A stretch of DNA of 64,000 bases from Nonomuraea harbinensis (lineage in GTDB: Bacteria > Actinomycetota > Actinomycetes > Streptosporangiales > Streptosporangiaceae): the NCBI RefSeq assembly GCF_019396385.1, contig NZ_JAHKRN010000004.1, positions 62,001-126,000 of the forward strand. Reading direction: 5' to 3'. Shown here piece after piece: positions 34,929 to 42,632 of this stretch. Within the stretch, counting starts at the first letter, position 1; each line of letters starts with the position of its first letter. The notes under the pieces are model-generated. The model did no database searches. It was not told the origin of the DNA and saw nothing but the letters and a program-made list of their open reading frames with translations. The position numbers and the translations under genes are program-made.

Positions 34929-35573
34929 ATGCACAGGCTTTTGCGTGGCGAAGTAGTGATGTTCGGCGGCTTCGCCCTCGCGGCAGCGGTCACGATCCTC
35001 CTGGTCATGCCGCAGGCGAACACGGCCGTGCTGACAGAGGTGACGCAGACGTCCACGGGCCCGCTCGGGCCCGCGGACCGCGACTTCCTCGTCAAGGTGC
35101 GGCAAGCCGGCCTCTGGGAGATCCCCGTCGGCCAATGGGCCCAGAAGCGCGCGGACTCCGCGCGGGTCAAGGACGTCGGGCAACATCTCGTGGAGGACCA
35201 CACGAAGCTGGACGCGCAGGTACGCCGGGTGGCGGCGAAGCTCAACGTCCCGCTTCCCGATCGGCCGAACCCTGACCAGCAACGGTGGATGGCGCAGCTG
35301 GCGTCCGAGACCGGTCCGGCATTCGACAGGGACTTCGCCCGCCTGCTGCGTGCGGCACATGGCAAGGTGTTCGCCGTCGTGGCGAACGTGAGGGCGGGCA
35401 CCCGCAACGCCGAGATCAGGAAGTTCGCCGGGACGGCCGTGACCGTGGTCATGCGGCACATGACGCTGCTGGAGTCCACCGGCCTGGTCAATTACGACGA
35501 GCTTCCGGAGCCCCCGTTGCCCTCACAGGCAGCACCCGCCCCAGCGGCGGTCGACCCGAGGAGACAACCATGA
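34929..35573 (+). CDS. DUF4142 exported protein
   Basis: 214 residues. One N-terminal membrane helix or uncleaved signal (about 10-28), then a ferritin-like four-helix DUF4142 domain: DRDFLVKVRQAGLWEIPVGQWAQKRADSARVKDVGQHLVEDHTKLDAQV, and further helices with conserved His near VVMRHMTLLE. DUF4142 proteins are extracytoplasmic and of unknown activity. First gene of the operon; its stop overlaps the start of the DUF1996 gene by four bases. Confidence 0.9.
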   Translation: MHRLLRGEVVMFGGFALAAAVTILLVMPQANTAVLTEVTQTSTGPLGPADRDFLVKVRQAGLWEIPVGQWAQKRADSARVKDVGQHLVEDHTKLDAQVRRVAAKLNVPLPDRPNPDQQRWMAQLASETGPAFDRDFARLLRAAHGKVFAVVANVRAGTRNAEIRKFAGTAVTVVMRHMTLLESTGLVNYDELPEPPLPSQAAPAPAAVDPRRQP

Positions 35574-37006
35574 GATCCAGACGCATGGCCGCGGCCATAT
35601 CCGCCTTAGCGGTGGTGGCCGGCGGGCTGGTGTCCGCAGTGGTCGTCGGCGGCGCTCAACCGGCCTTCGCCGACTGTGAGATCACCGAACAGCGGCCTCC
35701 TGGTCAGCAGCAGAACCAACCGCAGGACCAACCTCAGGACCAGCCCCAAGACCAGCCCCAAGACCAGCCTCAGGACCAGCCGCAGCAGAGCCAGGCTCCG
35801 CAGGAGCAGGATCAGGAGAACCAGGGCCGGGACGACGACCGGCAGGGCCAGGATCAGGGAGCCCAGCAGGACCAGAACGGCGACGGGCAACAGAACCAGG
35901 AGAACCAGAACCAGAACGACCAGCAGGGCCAGGACCAGGGGGCCCAGCAGGACCAGCAGGACCAGAACGGGGGCGGGGCCCTCGTCGACCCGCCGGCGGA
36001 CCCTGAGGCGTCCGCTGAGACCTTCGGACAGCGGAACCGGGACCAGGACCGCGACCGCCGCCGGAACAGGCCCAGGCCCAGTCAGCAGCCGTCCAGCACC
36101 GCCTCACCGTCGCCCACCGGAGGCCAGGAGTCGGACTGCCTGAACATCGGCCCGTTCGTGACCGACTTCGTGGACATCAGGCAGATCCCGCGCAGCCGGC
36201 AGGACGCCCGCATCGGCCGAGGCGGTTCGCGCGGCACGTTCGTGTCCCGCTGCGGCACCAACGGTGAGGGCCACTTCAACCCTGACAACTTCATCGTCGC
36301 TCCCGGAGTGCGCAATGGGGCACACCACCTGCACGACTACGTGGGCAACCTGTCGGCAGACGCCTTCTCGACCGACGAGAGCCTGGAAGCCGCGGGCACC
36401 ACGTGCCGCCTGGGCGACAAGTCCACGTACTTCTGGCCGGTGCTGCGCGACCGCACGGTCGACGAGAACGTCGACGACCCCGACCGCAACGTCGGCCAGG
36501 TGCTCCGTCCGCGGTCGGTGACCCTGCAGTTCCGCGGCAACGCGCGCGCCCGGGTCGTGGCGATGCCGCGCTTCCTGCGGATCATCACCGGCGACGCCAA
36601 GGCGGCCACCAACGGCCCGGCCAACGCCCGCGCCGGCTGGTCCTGCAGCGGCTTCACCAACCGGATCAGCTCCGACAAGTACCCCCTGTGCCCGCGCGGC
36701 AGCCAGGTCCTCCGGATCATGGACTTCCCGAGCTGCTGGGACGGCCAGAACAACGACAGCGCCAACCACCGCACGCACATCGTCTTCCCGGACCAGAGCG
36801 GCGCCTGCCCGCAGGGCACGCAGCCGGTCCCGCAGTTGCGGATGACTCTGGCCTACTCGGTGCCGAGGGGCCCCTCGTTCGCCCTCGACGCCTTCCCCGA
36901 GCAGTTGCACAACCCGGTCACCGACCACGGTGACTTCGTGAACGTGATGCCGGAGCGGCTCATGTCCAACGTCGTGAACTGCATCAACCGAGGCCGTCGT
37001 TGCTGA
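35570..37006 (+). CDS. Secreted DUF1996 protein with Gln/Asp-rich region
   Basis: 478 residues from ATG 35570. Signal peptide to about residue 34 (AFA). Residues about 40-130 are almost only Gln, Asp, Asn, Pro and Gly, including five PQDQ repeats. The C-terminal DUF1996 domain (about 180-470) has FVSRCGTNGEGHFNPDNF, the GAHHLHDYVGN motif, the late SANHRTHIVFPD motif, and several cysteine pairs. The conserved histidines suggest metal binding or catalysis, but no activity is established for this family. Secreted; probably translated coupled to the DUF4142 gene. Confidence 0.9.
   Translation: MRSRRMAAAISALAVVAGGLVSAVVVGGAQPAFADCEITEQRPPGQQQNQPQDQPQDQPQDQPQDQPQDQPQQSQAPQEQDQENQGRDDDRQGQDQGAQQDQNGDGQQNQENQNQNDQQGQDQGAQQDQQDQNGGGALVDPPADPEASAETFGQRNRDQDRDRRRNRPRPSQQPSSTASPSPTGGQESDCLNIGPFVTDFVDIRQIPRSRQDARIGRGGSRGTFVSRCGTNGEGHFNPDNFIVAPGVRNGAHHLHDYVGNLSADAFSTDESLEAAGTTCRLGDKSTYFWPVLRDRTVDENVDDPDRNVGQVLRPRSVTLQFRGNARARVVAMPRFLRIITGDAKAATNGPANARAGWSCSGFTNRISSDKYPLCPRGSQVLRIMDFPSCWDGQNNDSANHRTHIVFPDQSGACPQGTQPVPQLRMTLAYSVPRGPSFALDAFPEQLHNPVTDHGDFVNVMPERLMSNVVNCINRGRRC
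35720..35779 (+). repeat. 12-bp tandem repeat encoding PQDQ
   Basis: Five in-frame units of 12 bases encode PQDQ with varied synonymous codons (ccg/cct/ccc, cag/caa). The codon drift indicates that the amino-acid pattern is kept by selection, not by recent slippage. Confidence 0.85.
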
Positions 37007-37083
37007 CCTCCGTCCCCGGGAACAGCAACGAGGCCGAGTAGGCCCTCCCGAGTCGCACCCTCATCCGACCTTGGAGGGAATGG

Positions 37084-37863
37084 ATGCTCCACAGACGACA
37101 CCCCCGGCACGCCCCAACTCAGCTGGATACCAGGAACATCCGGCTCGGGGCGAGCGCGTCGATCGCCGCGGTCCTTCTGTCGGTCTTCGCACTGACACTG
37201 ACGGATCGCGGCATGGAGATGCTCGGCCGAGGGGTGAGCTTCCTCGAGTACTACGCGGGCGTGCTGGCGCTGGTGTCCCTGACAGCGACGGTGGCCCTGG
37301 GGTTGCTCACCACCGAACGTGTTTTCCTGTCCCCGGCGAACCGGGTCCGCGCGCAGCTCGCGCACCGGGCCGCCGCGTTCGCCGGGACGGCGTTCCTGCT
37401 CACGCACGTCGCGCTCATGATCTCGCTGGAGCACGTCTCGCCGGCCGCCGCCGTGATCCCCGTCGAGGGGATCTACGTCGGGTTCGGGACGATCGCCTTC
37501 GACGCGATGGTCGTGGTCGTGATCACGGGGATCGTACGGGGAAGGTTCGCGGTGACCGGCAGGCCGTGGGTGTGGCGGCTGATGCACGCCTCCGCCTACG
37601 TGGCCTGGCCGGTCTCCATCCTGCACGGACTCACCGCGGGCCGGTGGGCGGCGAGCTGGGTCTCCTGGTCGTACATCGCCTGCCTGGCCGCCGTCGCCTC
37701 TGCGCTGCTCGTCCGCCTGCTCGCGACGATGCTGCGGCCGCCGCAGACCGCGGAGTGGGTCGACGCGCCCGAGGCCAGTGACGCACCCGTCGAGGTGCCC
37801 GCGGGGGTCAACGCGCCGGTGAGCCTCGCCGAGGCCCGGCGGAAGTACCGGGAGGCGGGATGA
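37084..37863 (+). CDS. Ferric-reductase-like heme-b membrane protein
   Basis: 259 residues with about six membrane helices. Two histidine pairs lie on helices: H-x13-H in AHRAAAFAGTAFLLTHV and H-x12-H in MHASAYVAWPVSILHG, the pattern for two stacked b hemes in the ferric reductase/YedZ fold. It would pass electrons across the membrane. The cytosolic tail is Pro/Ala/Val-rich. Next gene is an NAD/FMN iron-sulfur protein, the natural electron donor. No partner such as MsrP is encoded nearby, so the outside acceptor is unknown. Confidence 0.85.
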   Translation: MLHRRHPRHAPTQLDTRNIRLGASASIAAVLLSVFALTLTDRGMEMLGRGVSFLEYYAGVLALVSLTATVALGLLTTERVFLSPANRVRAQLAHRAAAFAGTAFLLTHVALMISLEHVSPAAAVIPVEGIYVGFGTIAFDAMVVVVITGIVRGRFAVTGRPWVWRLMHASAYVAWPVSILHGLTAGRWAASWVSWSYIACLAAVASALLVRLLATMLRPPQTAEWVDAPEASDAPVEVPAGVNAPVSLAEARRKYREAG

Positions 37864-37891
37864 CCCCGCCCATGATCGACCAGGAGAAGCC

Positions 37892-39373
37892 GTGATCCCC
37901 CATTCGGTGCCGCGCGTGCTGCGGCTGGGACCGGCCCGGCTCACCGCCGGACTCGACCACACCAGGCGGCTGGACCTGCCGGCGCATCGCACGCTCCACG
38001 GCGACCAGGTGCCCCGCACGCTGGACGACATCATCGCCCAGGTGGAGGAGGTGGACATGCGCGGGCGCGGCGGCGCGGCGTTCCCGTTCGCGCGCAAGCT
38101 GCGGGCGGTCTCCGACGCCGCCGGCTCGGGCGAGTGCGTGGTCCTGGTGAACGGGGCCGAGGGGGAGCCCGCCAGCTCCAAGGACGCGATGCTGCTCGTC
38201 CGGAACCCGCACCTGGTGCTGGACGGCGCCGTGCTGGCCGCGGAGGCGCTCAATGCCCGCGAGGTGGTGGTCGCCACCGTGGCGGGCGAGGTGGCCGAGT
38301 CGTCCATCACCGCCGCCGTGGCCGAGCGGCGCGCCGCCAACGTGGCGGGCGCCGCCGAGAGCCGCATCGGGATCCGCGTCGTCGGCCTGCAGGAGCGGTT
38401 CATCTCCGGCGAGGGCGGCGCGCTGGTGCGCGCCGTCAACGGCCTGGAGCCGGTGCCGCCCGGCCGCAAGCGGCGGGCCAGCACGAGCGGCGTGGACGGC
38501 CTGCCCACCCTGCTGTCGAACACCGAGACGTACGCGCAGCTCGCGGTGCTGGCCGAGCTCGGCGCCGAGCAGTACGCGAAGGTGGGCACCAGCAGGGAGC
38601 CCGGGACCGTGCTGCTGACGGTGAGCGGCGGGGCCGCGAACCCGGCGGTGGTGGAGGCCCCGACGGGCACCAGGCTGATCGACGTGCTCGACGTGTGCGA
38701 GTCGGAGATCGGCGACGGCGTGCTCATCGGCGGCTACCACGGCGCCTGGCTGGACTCCCGGACCGCGATGTCGGCGATCGTCTCGCGTGAGGGCATGAAG
38801 CAGGCGGGCGGCAGCCTGGGCGCCGGCATCGTGGTGCCTCTCGGCGAGTCGACCTGCCCGGTCGGCGAGGCGGCCCGGGTGGCCGCGTATCTCGCGGCCC
38901 AGTCGTCGGGACAGTGCGGCCCGTGCCGGCTGGGCCTGCCCGACGTGGCCAGGGGCCTGACGGCGCTGGCGGACGGCACGGGCTCGATCGACGCGGTGCG
39001 CCGCTCGGTGCGCGCGGTGGAGCGGCGGGGGGCCTGTTTCCACCCGGACGGCACGGCCAGGTTCGTGCTGTCGTCGCTGGACGCGTTCGAGGAGGACATC
39101 GCGCTCCACCTGGAGCACGGCTCCTGCGGGCGGCCGGTGCGCGGCGTGCTGCCGCTGCCTGAGCGCGAGGACGAGCCGGAGTACCGCCTGGACGTCGACT
39201 GGACCCGCTGCCAGGGGCACGGGCTCTGCGCGCACCTGCTGCCGGAGTTCGTGACGCTGGACGACTACGGGTTCCCGTCGTTCAAGACGGTGCCCGGCTG
39301 GATGCTGAAGGAGGCGAACCGGGCCGTGGACATGTGCCCGGCGCTCGCCCTGCGGCTGGCGGAGGCGGGTTGA
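37892..39373 (+). CDS. NuoF-like NADH:acceptor flavoprotein with C-terminal ferredoxin domain
   Basis: 493 residues. NuoF core: NADH/FMN site GRGGAAFPF at 58-66, the GAEGEPASSKD loop, an SLBB-like segment, and the iron-sulfur domain SSGQCGPCRLG with a later Cys. Unlike complex I NuoF, it ends with a small ferredoxin (C-x5-C in RCQGHGLC, then MCP) of the [3Fe-4S]-type spacing. It would oxidise NADH and feed the upstream heme-b protein. Ends three bases before a convergent GNAT gene. Confidence 0.88.
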   Translation: MIPHSVPRVLRLGPARLTAGLDHTRRLDLPAHRTLHGDQVPRTLDDIIAQVEEVDMRGRGGAAFPFARKLRAVSDAAGSGECVVLVNGAEGEPASSKDAMLLVRNPHLVLDGAVLAAEALNAREVVVATVAGEVAESSITAAVAERRAANVAGAAESRIGIRVVGLQERFISGEGGALVRAVNGLEPVPPGRKRRASTSGVDGLPTLLSNTETYAQLAVLAELGAEQYAKVGTSREPGTVLLTVSGGAANPAVVEAPTGTRLIDVLDVCESEIGDGVLIGGYHGAWLDSRTAMSAIVSREGMKQAGGSLGAGIVVPLGESTCPVGEAARVAAYLAAQSSGQCGPCRLGLPDVARGLTALADGTGSIDAVRRSVRAVERRGACFHPDGTARFVLSSLDAFEEDIALHLEHGSCGRPVRGVLPLPEREDEPEYRLDVDWTRCQGHGLCAHLLPEFVTLDDYGFPSFKTVPGWMLKEANRAVDMCPALALRLAEAG

Positions 39374-39376
39374 CCG

Positions 39377-40006
39377 CTACAGGCCGAGCAGCGGGAGACA
39401 CGGGCCCAGGTGGTGGATCTCGATCCCCTCCACCGGGGTCCAATCGGCGCGGGGCAGGCGGAAGTTGCGGGTGACGACCGGCCTGCCCTGCCGCCTGTGC
39501 AGGGTGATGCCGTCATCGTGGTAGCCGAACTTCCTGGTCACCGCGATCGAGGAGTGGTTGTCCTCGAACGCCTCGGTGGTCGCGTACTCGGCGCCCAGGC
39601 CGGCGAAGGCCAGGTGGAGCACCGCGCCGCGCATCTCGGTGCCGATGCCCATGCCCTGGAACCGGCGGCCCAGCCAGGACCCCGACGACACCTCGCGCAG
39701 GAGCGTGAAGTCGCGGCCGGCCAGCGCCTGCGTGCCGACGATGCGGCCCTCGAAGACCACCACGAAGTCCAGCGACCACTTGGCCGGCGACAGCTCGCCC
39801 CACTGCCGGAAGTGGTACTGGATCGTGCTGTGGGCCCGTTCGGCCGGGGCCGCCTCGGACCAGGGGAACAGGAACGGCATCACGCCGGCTTCGTGCACGC
39901 CTTCGGCCGCCCGTTCCGCGAGCTCGTCCAGGTCCTCAAGTGAGGGATAGCGGAGTTCGAGACGCGGCGTCGTGATGGAAAGTCGAAAAAACGGCCAACT
40001 ACGCAT
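39377..40006 (-). CDS. GNAT N-acetyltransferase (RimJ-like)
   Basis: About 209 residues from ATG 40006 (an ATG six codons earlier is also possible). RimJ/RimL pattern: TPRLELRYPSLEDLDEL near the start, acetyl-CoA loop GRRFQGMGIGTEMRGAVLHLAF, then TEAFEDNHSSIAVTRKFGY. Probably N-terminal protein or small-molecule acetylation; substrate unknown. Confidence 0.88.
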   Translation of the reverse strand: MRSWPFFRLSITTPRLELRYPSLEDLDELAERAAEGVHEAGVMPFLFPWSEAAPAERAHSTIQYHFRQWGELSPAKWSLDFVVVFEGRIVGTQALAGRDFTLLREVSSGSWLGRRFQGMGIGTEMRGAVLHLAFAGLGAEYATTEAFEDNHSSIAVTRKFGYHDDGITLHRRQGRPVVTRNFRLPRADWTPVEGIEIHHLGPCLPLLGL

Positions 40007-40114
40007 AGTTCCGTATATTTCCACCGAAAGGCCGCGTCAGCGAACGCTTTTCTCTCGACTGTCAAAAACCCGCGAAACGCTGAAAAGCGGCCCGTCGTCC
40101 GTACATGATGGACT

Positions 40115-41062
40115 TCACTCGGCAAGGGCCGGTGTCAGCGGGCAGGACTCCCGCCGGTACCTGCCCGGAGCGACCCCGTGCGCGCGCTTGAACGCGTTGG
40201 CGAACGCGAACTCCGAGCCGTAGCCCACGCGGCGCGCGACCTCGCTCAGCGGCGCGTCGGTCGAGCGCAGCAGCCGCGCGGCGGTGGCGAGCCGCCACCA
40301 GGTCAGGTAGCCCAGCGGCGGCTGCCCCACCAGCGTGGCGAAGCGGCGGGCGAAGGCGGCCCGGGAGAGCCCGGCCAGCTCGGCGAGCGAGGCGACCGTC
40401 CACGGGCGGGCGGGGTCGCCGTGGACGGCCTCCAGGGCGGCGCTGATGCCGGGGTCGGCCAGGGCGGCGGCCCAGCGGCCGACCGTGCAGCGCTCGACGT
40501 CGAAGTCCAGATAGGCGCGCATGATGTAGAGGAGCAGGGTGTCGAGCAGGGACGCCACGATGGTGTCCGCGCCCAGCCGCGGGTCGGCGATCTCGGCGGC
40601 GAGCAGGTCGACGGCCGCGCGGAGCTCCCGCTGCTCGCCCAGGCGCGCGGGCAGGTGGATCAGGTCGGGCAGATCGCGCAGGATCGGGTGGCCGAGCGTC
40701 TGGTCGAGCCGGTAGCCGCCGCAGAGCGTCACCGTGACCGCGCCGGACCCGCCCGCCGAGGCGGAGGCGAACAGCTCGATCTCCCCGTCGGGACCGCAGT
40801 GGCTGTCGGCGATCTCGGTGGCCGGCGAGTCGGCCAGCACGTAGCCATGGCCGTGCGGGAAGAAGAGCACGTCGCCGACGTGGAGCTGGATCGGCTCGCC
40901 CGAGTCGGGGAGCAGCCAGCAGGACCCTTGCAGGATCACCTGGAAACCGGCGGAGCCGGGCATCGCGGGGAACCTCTGACCCCACGGCGCGTGCCAGGCG
41001 ACGCGGACGGAGTGGGGCAGCCCGACCCGCATGCCGGCGATCACATCGCTGAGTACGTCCAC
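40115..41062 (-). CDS. AraC-family regulator with cupin sensor
   Basis: 315 residues. N-terminal cupin domain (FQVILQGSCWLLPDSGEPIQLHVGDVLFFPHGHGY) and C-terminal double helix-turn-helix (SLAELAGLSRAAFARRF, then SEVARRVGYGSEFAFANAFKR). Divergent from the oxidoreductase at 41168 with about 105 bases between, so it most likely controls that operon. Effector unknown. Confidence 0.92.
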   Translation of the reverse strand: MDVLSDVIAGMRVGLPHSVRVAWHAPWGQRFPAMPGSAGFQVILQGSCWLLPDSGEPIQLHVGDVLFFPHGHGYVLADSPATEIADSHCGPDGEIELFASASAGGSGAVTVTLCGGYRLDQTLGHPILRDLPDLIHLPARLGEQRELRAAVDLLAAEIADPRLGADTIVASLLDTLLLYIMRAYLDFDVERCTVGRWAAALADPGISAALEAVHGDPARPWTVASLAELAGLSRAAFARRFATLVGQPPLGYLTWWRLATAARLLRSTDAPLSEVARRVGYGSEFAFANAFKRAHGVAPGRYRRESCPLTPALAE

Positions 41063-41167
41063 AGGGTGAGTCTAGCCCGGAAGACGATCGCGTATAAACG
41101 ACAGACATTCACGCATTGGAAGGCGCACCCATCCCTCCTACCGTTGCTTGCGGCAGAGGAGGATTCC

Positions 41168-42064
41168 GTGACCACGACACTGATGCGCGCCGCGCGCATC
41201 CATGAGTACGGCGACGCCGGCGTGATCCGTTACGAGGCCGTGCCGAGACCGTCTCCCGGGCCGGGCGAGGTGCTCGTCCGGATGGCGGCCACCTCGTTCA
41301 ACCCTTCGGAGGTGGGGCTGCGGGCGGGCTATCTGAAGGACGTGCTCGACCTGACGCTGCCGCTCACGCTGGGCTGGGACCTGGCGGGCACCGTCGCCGA
41401 GACCGGCGCGGGCGTCACCCGCTGGTCGCCGGGCGACCGGGTGTTCGGCCTGGTGAGCGGGAGCGCCGCCGAGTACGCGGTCGCGTCCGAGACCGAGCTG
41501 GCGGCCGCGCCGGAGGGCATCCCGCTGGCCCACTCCGCCGCGATCCCCGTCGCCGGGCTGACGGCCTGGCAGGCGGTGTACGAGGAGGCGGGGATCCGGG
41601 CCGGGCAGCGGGTGCTCGTCAACGGCGCGGGCGGCGGGATCGGCCTGTTCGCCGTGCAGCTCGCCAAGCGGGCGGGGGCGACCGTGACCGCCACGGCGAG
41701 CCCGCGCAGCCGGGAGGCGGTGGCCCGGCTGGGCCCTGACGAGATCGTCGACTACACGGCGGAGCCGCTGCCCGGCGGCATGGACGTGGTGCTCAACCTG
41801 GCGGCCGTGGCCCCCGCGGACGCGGCGGCGCTGGCCCCGCTCGGCGACCTGGTCATCACCGTGGCCACACCGGTCGAGGCCCCGAACGCCCGCCACTTCG
41901 TCAGCCGCGCCGACCCGGGCCAGCTCGCCGAGCTGGCGGCGCTGATCGACAAGGGCGAGCTCGTCGTCGAGATCGCCGAGACCCACCCGCTCACCGCGTC
42001 GGCCGAGCTGCACCGCAGGGCCGAGGCCGGCGAGATCCGCGGCAAGATCATCATCACTTTCTGA
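41168..42064 (+). CDS. NADPH-dependent quinone oxidoreductase (MDR/zeta-crystallin family)
   Basis: 298 residues from GTG 41168, preceded by AGGAGGA. Medium-chain reductase without the structural zinc loop. Nucleotide motif NGAGGGIGLFAVQLAKRAGA. Reduces quinones or enones. First of two genes with an FMN reductase, 10 bases apart, divergent from AraC. Together they look like a thiol/quinone stress module. Confidence 0.9.
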   Translation: MTTTLMRAARIHEYGDAGVIRYEAVPRPSPGPGEVLVRMAATSFNPSEVGLRAGYLKDVLDLTLPLTLGWDLAGTVAETGAGVTRWSPGDRVFGLVSGSAAEYAVASETELAAAPEGIPLAHSAAIPVAGLTAWQAVYEEAGIRAGQRVLVNGAGGGIGLFAVQLAKRAGATVTATASPRSREAVARLGPDEIVDYTAEPLPGGMDVVLNLAAVAPADAAALAPLGDLVITVATPVEAPNARHFVSRADPGQLAELAALIDKGELVVEIAETHPLTASAELHRRAEAGEIRGKIIITF

Positions 42065-42074
42065 GGAGCACTTC

Positions 42075-42632
42075 GTGATCAGGATTGGCATCGTCATCGG
42101 CAGCACCAGGCCCGGACGGGCGGCCGAGACCGTCGCCCGCTGGGTGCACGACCTGGCGGTCAAGCGCGGCGACGCGGACTACGAGCTGGTCGACCTGCAG
42201 GACTTCGCGCTGCCGCACCTGGACGAGGCGGTGCCCGCCGCCATGGGCCAGTACGCGCGTGAACACACGAAGGCGTGGTCGGAGCGGATCTCCGGGCTCG
42301 ACGGCTTCGTGTTCGTCACCCCCGAGTACAACCACTCGTACACGGGGGCGCTGAAGAACGCCATCGACTTCCTCTTCCATGAGTGGGGCGACAAGTCCGC
42401 GGGCCTGGTCAGCTACGGCGTCGACGGCGGGGCGCGGGCGGCCGAGCACCTGCGGCAGGTGCTCGGCCAGGTCAAGATCGCCGACGTGCCGGCCCAGGTC
42501 ACGCTCTCGCTCTACACCGACTTCGAGAACATGAGCGTGCTGGCCCCCGGTCCGCACCAGGAGGAACGGGTCACGGTCATGCTCGACCAGGTCGGCTCGT
42601 GGGCGAAGGCGCTGCGCCCGCTCAGGGTGTGA
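42075..42632 (+). CDS. NAD(P)H-dependent FMN reductase
   Basis: 185 residues from GTG 42075, with GAGGAG upstream. Flavodoxin-like fold: FMN phosphate loop GSTRPGRAAETVA and the second FMN loop TPEYNHSYTGALKNAIDFL, typical of the NADPH:FMN reductase/ArsH-SsuE group. Supplies reduced flavin or reduces quinones. Its 3' end overlaps the convergent synthetase gene by 11 bases. Confidence 0.92.
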   Translation: MIRIGIVIGSTRPGRAAETVARWVHDLAVKRGDADYELVDLQDFALPHLDEAVPAAMGQYAREHTKAWSERISGLDGFVFVTPEYNHSYTGALKNAIDFLFHEWGDKSAGLVSYGVDGGARAAEHLRQVLGQVKIADVPAQVTLSLYTDFENMSVLAPGPHQEERVTVMLDQVGSWAKALRPLRV

